Shown: positions 27,568-35,543 of the stretch, one piece after another
Layout: every line of letters begins with the position of its first letter
How positions within the stretch are numbered: position 1 is the stretch's first letter
Source: Novipirellula caenicola
Lineage (GTDB): Bacteria > Planctomycetota > Planctomycetia > Pirellulales > Pirellulaceae
Assembly (NCBI RefSeq): GCF_039545035.1
Contig: NZ_BAABRO010000001.1
Span: forward strand, 930,001-994,000
Direction of reading: 5' to 3'
DNA: 64,000 nucleotides
Notes under the pieces: generated by a model
The model's database searches: none
Told to the model about the DNA's origin: nothing
Seen by the model: only the letters and a program-made list of their open reading frames with translations
Made by a program: the position numbers and the translations under genes

Positions 27568-27963
27568 ATGCAACGACCATCATGGACCAAGCTTGCATTA
27601 ATCAGCGGCTTGTTCTTCTTAATCCAATCTCTCGTGACCCAATCGGCAACGGCCCAGGTCACGGTGCCTCGCGTCCTTTCCGCGGCGACCGACCGCAGTG
27701 CCACCTTGGAAGAACAGTTGACCAACCGGCTGCGGGCGACCAGCGAAGAGCAGCGTGCCTACCTGCGTTTTGTGGTGCTGAAGGTGAAAGAAGGAAAACT
27801 CGATCTTCGTTTAGTGGTGGCGGTCGAACGCTACGCACTGCGGCGGCGTCCCGATTTTCCGTTCCCGTTCTTTGAACGTGCGATGAAAGTCCAGGCCGCC
27901 AAGTATGGCGTTGTGATGCCCCCGGTCAAAACATTCGCCTCGACCGCGGCGGTCCAGCGATAG
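27568..27963 (+). CDS. Small secreted protein of unknown function
   Basis: A protein of 131 residues from ATG 27568, preceded by AAAGGAA. The signal peptide is LALISGLFFLIQSLVTQSATAQ. The mature 95 residues are mostly helical (LEEQLTNRLRATSEEQRAYLRFVVLKVKEGKLDLRLVVAVERYALRRRP) and end PFPFFERAMKVQAAKYGVVMPPV. I recognise it only as a planctomycete-type hypothetical. It converges with the MMPL-type gene 44 bp downstream. Confidence 0.78.
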   Translation: MQRPSWTKLALISGLFFLIQSLVTQSATAQVTVPRVLSAATDRSATLEEQLTNRLRATSEEQRAYLRFVVLKVKEGKLDLRLVVAVERYALRRRPDFPFPFFERAMKVQAAKYGVVMPPVKTFASTAAVQR

Positions 27964-28007
27964 AGGGTTCGCCAGCAAATAGAAAAACCGCCACTCGCGT
28001 GAACCGG

Positions 28008-30452
28008 TTACGTCGACCGCGTCTGCCGAGCGCGGCGACGCCGTGGCAATCGCCGCACATCGAACGGTTTGCGGCGTCGCGGTGCATCTGACCCGATGGC
28101 CGCCTTGGGATCGGCGCCGACCGACCGCGCCAACCAGCGTCCTAGAACGCTGGACATCAGCGATGGCAACAACAGCAAATCGCCGACCAGCGCCGCCAAC
28201 AACAACCCCATCATCAAGACCGCAAATTGGCTGGTCGGCACAAAATCGCTGAACCAATACGCCATCAGCGACAATCCGCAAACGAGTGTCGTTTGTAACA
28301 TTGCCCAACCGCACTGGGACAACGCACCAAAGACCGCACGAATTTGGCCCAATCCTCGGGCCCGACGTGAACCGTAGCGACTGACCAAGTGGATCGTATC
28401 ATCCACGGCGATCCCCAATGCCACGCTTGCGGTCATGACCGATCCGATATCCAAAGGCGTCCGGATCAACCCCATACACCCGAACAAGGCGATCGTGGGA
28501 AACAGATTCGGCAGCATCGCGATCAAACCGCCTAGCAAGCTTCGCAGCAAAAACATCATCACGACCGCAACGACACCAAACGCCGCCAAAAAGCTGCGGA
28601 ACAGGTCACGCAGCAGCACCTCTTGGGCTTTTTGAACGATCGCGACATGCCCGGTCAACGTCACGGTGGCGTCCAATTCATTTTCGGCAATCGTCTGATC
28701 CACCTCGTCGCGAATCTGAGTGATCATCGTGCCATGATCGACATTTTCATTCTGAGGCAAACGGATGCTGACCCGCCACACCTCGGCTTTCTCGTCACGC
28801 GAGATGAACCCCAATTTACCAATCGACGAATCGGGGTCGCGAATCAACGAACGCACCACACTGCGGCTGGCGGTCGCCGACAAACTGGCTCCACTCTTGA
28901 CCGGCGGAATGAACGATAACGGCGACAATACTCCATCAACCGACTCTTGTTCCAACGCGGTCTTGTGCACCTCTTTGACGAGCTCCAATCGCTCAAGCGG
29001 ATCATCGTCGTCGCTTATCGGAGGAAACGAAACCAACAGCTCGCCAGTCACCGTCGGACCGATATTTTCTTCGAACCATTCATATTGAGTTCGAATGTCG
29101 CTGCTAGGCAAAAACATTCGCGGCACATTGACCGACGTCTCGAGGTTTCGTAGTCCAAACCCCAACACGATCGTCAGCAGCACAAACGTGATGATGACCG
29201 GCCACGGACGCGCCAATCGTTTGCGAATCCTGCGACGCACGCGACCGCGAATCCGGGTCACCCAAGTGTCTTTGGGTTCCGCCTCGGGCGATGGCATGCG
29301 AGGATCGGTTAGCACCATCGCCCCAGGCAGCACCAACAACAACATCAGTAACGTGCCCAAGACGCCCATCGACGCGATCGCACCAAAGATACGAATCGGT
29401 TCGATCCGCACCAAGACTAGCGATCCGAGTCCGACCACCGTGGTTCCGGTCGCCAACAAACAGGGCGCCAACCCCGCCCGCATCGCCCGCCGCGCCGCAC
29501 CGGTGCGATTTAATTCCGGATGCTCGTGCGAAGCATCCAAGTAATAGTTGCTGAGATGGATTCCGGCCGAAACGGTCAACACGAACACTAACGGTGGCAA
29601 CACGATCAGCACGGCATTCAGCGGAGTCCCCATATAGTAGACCGCCGCCAACACCATCCCTTCGCCAATCACCGCCACCGCTGTGATCACGGTCGTCAAC
29701 GGCAGCGATCGCAACGCGATAAAACACAATATCGCTGCGAATACCGCCGACGGCGGGGCGAAATAGCGAACCGAACGGACACTCGCCTCATCCACCGTCG
29801 CTCCGTCAAACGGACCGCCGACCATGGCGACCGACTCGACCGGAACGTCCACGCGGCGAGCGACCATTTCGCGAATCACTGGCAACACGTGCCGCCGATG
29901 GACCAACGCCGATTCATCCATCGAAACAATCATGCACGTCTGTTCGCCGTCGTCACCGACCATCGATCCATGCAGCCGAGCGACGGCAACGCGGCGCGGC
30001 AAATTTGCCGGCGACGCCATCATTTTGTCGAGCATATTCGATCCGCTGCGACACCATTTCAGCGGCTGCTGCTCGCCACAAATCGCTTGCACTGCGGCAA
30101 TCTTGGCGACCGCCCAATCGGGCAGCGGCTCACGATCCTCGTCCAACAGATCATTGGGCTGCTGGCACAACGGATCCAACAGCGCCACCGCGTCCTGCAA
30201 CGACTCGGACCCTAGATCGGATCCATCCCAGCCTATCAGAATGACGTCCGCCGCGGAAAAACGACGAGTAAACTCGTTAAACTCGGCCTTTTCCGGCAAC
30301 GAATCGGGTACCCAATCCGGGGGACGATTCAAAATACTCTCGATCGCCGCGTGCGAATGCAGAATCGCCGGAATCGCCAACACCAACATTAAACCGAGAC
30401 CGATCGCCAGTCGCCGCAAATAACGACGTCGCCGGTAATCGATTTCAGCCAT
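28008..30452 (-). CDS. MMPL/RND-superfamily exporter
   Basis: A protein of 814 residues. Hydrophobic segment at residues 13-35, a periplasmic domain, then a bundle of membrane helices (FAAILCFIALRSLPLTTVITAVAVIGEGMVLAAVYYMG...), a second periplasmic domain (about 420-610) and a second bundle (FLAAFGVVAVVMMFLLRSLLGGLIAMLPNLFPTIALFG). This two-fold layout is that of MMPL/HpnN-type 'predicted exporters of the RND superfamily'. The motif SVALGIAVDDTIHLVSRY carries paired aspartates expected to carry protons. Substrate may be a lipid or hopanoid, but that is not shown. The C-terminus is a short basic tail (RRRKPFDVRRLPRRRRARQ). Transcribed alone. Confidence 0.88.
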   Translation of the reverse strand: MAEIDYRRRRYLRRLAIGLGLMLVLAIPAILHSHAAIESILNRPPDWVPDSLPEKAEFNEFTRRFSAADVILIGWDGSDLGSESLQDAVALLDPLCQQPNDLLDEDREPLPDWAVAKIAAVQAICGEQQPLKWCRSGSNMLDKMMASPANLPRRVAVARLHGSMVGDDGEQTCMIVSMDESALVHRRHVLPVIREMVARRVDVPVESVAMVGGPFDGATVDEASVRSVRYFAPPSAVFAAILCFIALRSLPLTTVITAVAVIGEGMVLAAVYYMGTPLNAVLIVLPPLVFVLTVSAGIHLSNYYLDASHEHPELNRTGAARRAMRAGLAPCLLATGTTVVGLGSLVLVRIEPIRIFGAIASMGVLGTLLMLLLVLPGAMVLTDPRMPSPEAEPKDTWVTRIRGRVRRRIRKRLARPWPVIITFVLLTIVLGFGLRNLETSVNVPRMFLPSSDIRTQYEWFEENIGPTVTGELLVSFPPISDDDDPLERLELVKEVHKTALEQESVDGVLSPLSFIPPVKSGASLSATASRSVVRSLIRDPDSSIGKLGFISRDEKAEVWRVSIRLPQNENVDHGTMITQIRDEVDQTIAENELDATVTLTGHVAIVQKAQEVLLRDLFRSFLAAFGVVAVVMMFLLRSLLGGLIAMLPNLFPTIALFGCMGLIRTPLDIGSVMTASVALGIAVDDTIHLVSRYGSRRARGLGQIRAVFGALSQCGWAMLQTTLVCGLSLMAYWFSDFVPTSQFAVLMMGLLLAALVGDLLLLPSLMSSVLGRWLARSVGADPKAAIGSDAPRRRKPFDVRRLPRRRRARQTRST

Positions 30453-30693
30453 GGATTGAGCCCTGCTGGGAAACGGAGATCACGTGCCTCACGCGACATG
30501 CAATTCAAATCACTGCTGTTGTTATACCCACCGAAATACGAATTTTGCAGCCACAGTGGTTACGTGTAACCAAAGAAGCTTGTCTTCATGGTTAGAATAC
30601 GACAACCAGGAAAACTGTGCCGAGCAGGTTAGCGTTACGCTGCAAAGCACTCTTCCCTTTTGGATTTGCGCATTTTGGCCTAACGGAAGCCGG

Positions 30694-30798
30694 GATTTAT
30701 TAAGCCGTGACGCGTCAGCAGCCGGATCAAAAGCAAGCCCTGGTTCCTTACGGACCACGGCTCACCGTTGCGATTTGCATTGGGATGAAATCAACAAG
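30694..30798. repeat. Dispersed structured repeat, copy 3
   Basis: Core GTGACGCGTCAGCAGCC and TTACGGACCACGGCTCA as in the copies at 13.9 and 26.5 kb. The outer stem AGCCGTG/CACGGCT is perfect here. The remaining parts of the 30453-30981 gap show no gene. Confidence 0.6.
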
Positions 30799-30981
30799 CC
30801 GGCAAGACGTTTGGGGGGATTCGCCGCGGATCGAAAGTCTTGATGACTTTCGCTACGAAAGGAACCGCCAGTGCTGAAGCTGTTACACCACCAGGGTGGC
30901 GGACCGAACGATCGAGGCTACATTTCCTAGATCGACCGCCGAATCACCATGTTGTTTTTTTGAAATACGAGAAAAAGAGAA

Positions 30982-32226
30982 ATGATGAAGTCAAGTTATG
31001 ATTGTGTCGTGATCGGTGCTGGACCGGGGGGGTGCTCGGCCGCCGCAATCGTGGCTCAATCGGGGCTTTCGACGCTGCTGATTGAACGCGAGCCTTTTCC
31101 TCGTTTTCACGTTGGCGAATCGCTGATGCCGGAAACGTACTGGCCGCTGCAACGTCTCGGTTTGATCGACCGGATGAAGGAAGCTGGATTTCAAGTCAAA
31201 AAGAGCGTGCAGTTTGTCAGTCATCATGGCAACGAATCCGCTCCCTTCTTTTTTCGTCAGCACGACATGCGTGAGTGCAGCGACACGTGGCAAGTCGAAC
31301 GCAGCGAGTTTGACAAGATGCTGTTTGATCGCGCCGAAGAACTTGGCGCTGACTGCCATGATCAAACACGCTTGCTGGACGTCCGTTTTGATGACATGCA
31401 AAAGATCGTGGGAGTGCGAATCCGTGATCGCGATGGCAACGAACGCGACATTGATTGTTCGGTTGTGATCGATGCCACTGGGCAACAATCGTTTATTGCC
31501 AACAAATTGAAATTAAAAGAGGTCAATCCCGACCTCCGCAAAGTCGCGATTTGGTCCTACTATCGCGATGCAGTCCGAGACGAGGGTGACAACGGCGGCG
31601 CCACCATCATCCTGAACACCGAATCCAAGGAATCATGGTTCTGGTTCATCCCATTGTCACGAGGCATCACCAGCATTGGCTGCGTCGGCGACACCGACTA
31701 TATGATCAAAGGACGTGCGAAACCCGAACAGGTCTTCTACGAAGAACTCGAGCGATGTCCAGGACTGAAACCTCGGCTAGAAAACGCCACCCGTCTCGGT
31801 GACATTCGAGTCGCCAAAGAATTTTCTTATATGACCACCCAACACGCCGGCGATGGTTGGGTCTTGGTCGGTGATGCACTCGGGTTCATCGATCCGGTCT
31901 ACTCTTCGGGCGTCTACTTTGCACTAGAAATGGGAGTCCGCGCCGGCGACGCAGTGGTCGAAGGATTCAAGAAGAACGACCTCAGCGCCGCTCAACTCGG
32001 CGGCTGGACCGAATCGTTCCTCGAAGGGGTCCAGTGGCTGCGCAAATTGGTGGCTGCGTTCTACACCAAGGAATTCAGCATCGGCCGGTTCATGAAAGAG
32101 TATCCTGAACACCGAGGCCGAGTGACCGATTTGCTGATCGGCCGAATTTTCGACGAGAGCGCCGAGCAATTGTTCAAAGACATGGACACATCGATCGAAA
32201 AAGCCAAGATGGAATCGGCGATGTAG
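30982..32226 (+). CDS. FAD-dependent oxidoreductase, tryptophan-halogenase/geranylgeranyl-reductase-like
   Basis: A protein of 414 residues. N-terminal Rossmann FAD motif VVIGAGPGGCSAA, then FPRFHVGESLMPETYWPLQRLG, the halogenase/GGR-type 'GESL' segment. SWFWFIPLS matches the WxWxIP motif of flavin-dependent halogenases, and GDALGFIDPVYSSGVYFALEMG is the second FAD site. The lysine used by true halogenases to form chloramine lies early in the sequence and was not confidently placed, so the protein could be a halogenase or a reductase of polyprenyl or pigment precursors. ATG 30982 is preceded by AAAAAGAGAAATG, a weak Shine-Dalgarno. Confidence 0.85.
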   Translation: MMKSSYDCVVIGAGPGGCSAAAIVAQSGLSTLLIEREPFPRFHVGESLMPETYWPLQRLGLIDRMKEAGFQVKKSVQFVSHHGNESAPFFFRQHDMRECSDTWQVERSEFDKMLFDRAEELGADCHDQTRLLDVRFDDMQKIVGVRIRDRDGNERDIDCSVVIDATGQQSFIANKLKLKEVNPDLRKVAIWSYYRDAVRDEGDNGGATIILNTESKESWFWFIPLSRGITSIGCVGDTDYMIKGRAKPEQVFYEELERCPGLKPRLENATRLGDIRVAKEFSYMTTQHAGDGWVLVGDALGFIDPVYSSGVYFALEMGVRAGDAVVEGFKKNDLSAAQLGGWTESFLEGVQWLRKLVAAFYTKEFSIGRFMKEYPEHRGRVTDLLIGRIFDESAEQLFKDMDTSIEKAKMESAM

Positions 32227-32427
32227 CCAGTAGCTCGTCACCGACGAATTTTGGTCGTCATGTTATTTCCCGCATGACGTCCGTCCATCGGGTTCGGTGG
32301 TTGATTCAGGATATCCCTCGGAGGCCCCCGAACCGACATTTCGGCGGTTGGCCTTCGGCGATGATGGACGCTTAACTTTCCGTGCATGTACAAACCGCTA
32401 GAATGTTGAACATGCAAGGGAGAACAA

Positions 32428-32853
32428 ATGACGAACTTTGTTGAACTAGTGTATTTTTTACGTGCCCCCAAGTATCCCGTCATTATCGACATTGATGGTG
32501 TGCTTCTCGCTGCAAAGTCAGCGAAGCCACTCTACAAAAAGCTCTCTCAGCTCGACATTGTCGAAAAACAACACTACGACGCCATTGATCGTACCGGTGA
32601 ACCTTGGACCTTCAATGTGATGCAGGGCAAAGGCATTCTCTCGCCATTCACTTTCAAAAACCCACCAACGAAACTGAAAATCATTCGCTGGTTTAACAAT
32701 CGTAAAAACAAACCCGCCAACGAAGTCAATTACTCCGAGAAATCATTAAGTTCAAAAAAACGCGATCTCATTATCGCTGAAATCGCAGACCGTCTACTCG
32801 AGGCCGAGAAACTTACTTCGCAGCATCGTGTAGCGTCGCCGCCCGGGGATTGA
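32428..32853 (+). CDS. Hypothetical protein, orphan
   Basis: A protein of 141 residues. The ATG has AAGGGAG upstream, and the codon choice looks coding (Lys-rich, lower GC than neighbours by eye). The start (FVELVYFLRAPKYPVIIDIDGVLLAAKSAKP) reads as a beta-alpha fold, followed by a charged helical C-terminus. I do not recognise it. AT-richness and its place beside a gene remnant suggest recent acquisition. Its last 41 bp overlap the convergent remnant on the other strand. Confidence 0.6.
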   Translation: MTNFVELVYFLRAPKYPVIIDIDGVLLAAKSAKPLYKKLSQLDIVEKQHYDAIDRTGEPWTFNVMQGKGILSPFTFKNPPTKLKIIRWFNNRKNKPANEVNYSEKSLSSKKRDLIIAEIADRLLEAEKLTSQHRVASPPGD

Positions 32854-33145
32854 TCTCCCTCAGCACATCGGTCCATTGGGTGCGGTGATTCTCGAGCGGA
32901 TCGAGGAAGCCGTTTTCGTTGCGGGGCGCGTCGCCTCGTTCGGATGCATCCCACTGCTCGATGTAGCCGCAGTGATGCCAGCCGATGTAATACGGCGTTG
33001 ACATCATCCCGCGAAGCATCTCTTCGTAAAGACGCGTGACGTCTTCGAGCGACTTTGCTCCGGTGCGATATCCTTTCACGCCCCACTGCCGCTGGTTGGG
33101 GCCCGCGAGTCCCAAACAACCAAAAATCACGTCAACACCAAAGTT
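32813..33145 (-). pseudogene. 5'-truncated remnant, C-terminal part of a glycoside-hydrolase-like protein
   Basis: About 110 codons (NFGVDVIFGCLGLAGPNQ...YEEMLRGMMSTPYYIGWHHCGYIEQWD...NHRTQWTDVLREINPRAATLHDAAK). An in-frame TAA stands immediately upstream and there is no normal N-terminus. A GTG at 33130 could start it formally. The 'IGWHHCGYIEQWD' stretch reads like the last strands of a TIM-barrel glycosidase of the agarase type, which would fit the adjacent sulfatase. That family call is tentative. Confidence 0.5.
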
Positions 33146-33272
33146 TTAGCAGTCCATGATTGGCCTGTCTGACAGGGAGTGTCGCGAACCGCGGAAGTGT
33201 AAACCCGAAAACATGCATTTTTACTAACCGCAATGGAGTCGCAGCCTATACGACTTGCGTGTCGATGATGAA

Positions 33273-35036
33273 TCAATTCCGTTTTACGCTCACAAAATAG
33301 GCTCCGCGGACAACGCCTTCATCGTCACTGAGCCAGCTTTGCAAAATCGCCGGGCCCGCTGGAAGCTCCAATTCAAACGTGACCGACATGTCGCGTTTGC
33401 GGATTTGTTTCTCAAGCTTCTGGTCCCCCACACGCAGCACCGCTTTGGTTGCCTCCATCGACGCCGGCGAATCGTCGGGAAATCGGGCTAGTCGAATTGC
33501 GTAACGACCAGACTGGGTCACATCCACCGCCCAAAATCCATTGATCGACAGTGTGTCGTCAGCTAGTTGTTCTTGCCTCCAAATCACATCGCCTTCGGTC
33601 GGATGCCAATCACGCACCGTCAACAACGTCGGATTCTCGCGGCTATCACCGAGCTGGAATCGCACATACGGAGCGTCATCACGAAAGACGTCTGCGTAAT
33701 GTTGGCGGTAGCTGGACTTCAGTTCCTGGACAACCTCAGGATGCTGCTTCGCGAGGTCGTTCGTCTGACCAGGATCCTCGCTGATGTTGTAGAGTTCGCC
33801 GTCGACCAACCGCCATGTTTCAGTGAGCACGCCGTAGTGTGGAAAGCGGCGTTGGTTGTCGCCTTTGCGGTCGAGAAGAAGCTTGGGTTGGTCCGCCTGT
33901 CGCTGGACAAACAGCGTTCGGGGTTCCCATTCGTCGCTTTCTCCGACCAGCAGTGGTTTGATGCTCTGACCATCGAAACGCTTGCCATCGGGCACATCCA
34001 ATTCGCACAAATCGATCAGCGTAGGCAGCCAGTCTCGACAAGAGGTCAATCGTTTGATCGGTTTCCCCGCGTCCAGCCGGGCTGGCCAGCGGACAAAGCA
34101 CGCGACCCGATGTCCACCTTCGTAGACGGAACCCTTCTTTCCTCGCATGCCCGCATTGAATCCGTCATCAGGATCACGACCGTCTGCGCCCTCGGAGGTA
34201 CCATTGTCTCCCATAAAAATGACAATCGTGTTCTCGGCAAGCTTGTTCTTCTGTAATGCATCGAACAAGCGGCCCAGGTTTTCGTCAAAGTTGATGATCT
34301 GGCCAAAGAACTTTGATCGTTTCTCTGAATGACCTTGGGCACGAAACGGAGCCGAATAGTTTTCGGCGACCGTATGCGGTCCGTGCATCGCGTTGAGTGG
34401 CAGATAGACAAAGAATGGTTTGACCGACGCCTGCGTCACAAACCGCTCGCACTCCGCGAAAAACACATCCGTGCAATACCCGTCGATCTTTTCGCGGACG
34501 CCGTTGCGATAATAGGTGTCATCAAAATAGTCGTTACCGATCGGGTTGCCGATTTCGTCGATGCCGCCAGCGAGATGCCGAACGACGACGTGAAATCCGC
34601 GAAAACGAGGCGCGTACGGCCACGTGTCGCCCAGGTGCCATTTGCCAAACATGCCGGTTCGATAACCAGAATCGGAGAAGACATCCGCCATGGTTCGTTC
34701 GTCGGACGCGAGTAGCTGTCTGCCCTGAGTGACATCCCACGCTCCCACACGCGTCGAATACCGTCCGGTCATCAACGCAGCGCGTGTCGGCGTGCACACT
34801 GGATCGACATGATAGTTTTCCAGGCTTACGCCTTCGGCACAAAGCCGATCCAGGTTGGGTGTTTTGAGCCATGGGTTTCCATGACAAGACATGTCACCGT
34901 AGCCCTGGTCGTCCGTGACGATCAGAATGACATTGGGTTTACCCGTTGTTTCCGCTGGTCGTTCGGAAGCGTCGGACCTCGCCGAGATCGCAGCTAAAAC
35001 AACAACAGCGCTAAGAAAACTTGTTCGATAACTCAT
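33273..35036 (-). CDS. Secreted Cys-type sulfatase
   Basis: A protein of 587 residues. The signal peptide is SFLSAVVVLAAISARSDA. The alkaline-phosphatase-superfamily metal site is KPNVILIVTDDQGYGD, and the formylglycine motif CTPTR has its Cys at residue 81, with GMFGKWHLGD downstream. It would need a formylglycine-generating enzyme encoded elsewhere. The C-terminal part has the beta-sheet domain seen in planctomycete arylsulfatases (SGRYAIRLARFPDDSPA). Predicted to desulfate algal polysaccharides in the periplasm or outside the cell. Its own substrate is not predictable from sequence. The glycosidase-like remnant lies just downstream. Confidence 0.93.
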   Translation of the reverse strand: MSYRTSFLSAVVVLAAISARSDASERPAETTGKPNVILIVTDDQGYGDMSCHGNPWLKTPNLDRLCAEGVSLENYHVDPVCTPTRAALMTGRYSTRVGAWDVTQGRQLLASDERTMADVFSDSGYRTGMFGKWHLGDTWPYAPRFRGFHVVVRHLAGGIDEIGNPIGNDYFDDTYYRNGVREKIDGYCTDVFFAECERFVTQASVKPFFVYLPLNAMHGPHTVAENYSAPFRAQGHSEKRSKFFGQIINFDENLGRLFDALQKNKLAENTIVIFMGDNGTSEGADGRDPDDGFNAGMRGKKGSVYEGGHRVACFVRWPARLDAGKPIKRLTSCRDWLPTLIDLCELDVPDGKRFDGQSIKPLLVGESDEWEPRTLFVQRQADQPKLLLDRKGDNQRRFPHYGVLTETWRLVDGELYNISEDPGQTNDLAKQHPEVVQELKSSYRQHYADVFRDDAPYVRFQLGDSRENPTLLTVRDWHPTEGDVIWRQEQLADDTLSINGFWAVDVTQSGRYAIRLARFPDDSPASMEATKAVLRVGDQKLEKQIRKRDMSVTFELELPAGPAILQSWLSDDEGVVRGAYFVSVKRN

Positions 35037-35543
35037 GATGATTGGATCGATTCTGCGTGCGTTTAAGGAATGACGACTTTTTATCGTACTCAGTTTTACC
35101 GTCGTCGGTGTAGAGAAGGGTTTTCAGTTCCCACGCCGATTCAATACCGATTAGAGGAATGCAACCGTTCGAATGGCAATCCGTCTTCAAGGAAGTGGGA
35201 TAGGCTTCCGGGCTCGTCAAACCAGAAACGACAAGCCAAAAAACACCCGACGCAGAACGGAGATGTCATCCGCCGGGCGAACTGTAAACCAAGAACGTCA
35301 GACAAAACCGAGATTTTTCCGGTAAGTGCATCCAGGCAGAAACGACGGTGCCAGCGTAATCATGTGAACAATGATGGTCCCGTCCGATCGCATGTGAATA
35401 GGGGTATTGCAAGCGACAGAAAGAAGTTGGTGGTTTAGGGGTGATTACGCATGGTTGCTTTTCCAGCTCCGATGTTGGCTCTGGTACCGGACTGACGCTC
35501 ACACACTACAAAATCGCTGCGAACTTTGTAATCGCCAATCCTT
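35037..35543. other. Non-coding gap
   Basis: About 500 bp with no supported gene. A 122-codon plus-strand frame lacks a ribosome site and protein-like composition. Confidence 0.5.

Noticed and set aside
35070-35438. A 122-codon plus-strand frame
   Set aside because: Odd composition (Arg/Lys/Ser-rich), no ribosome site, no recognisable fold.
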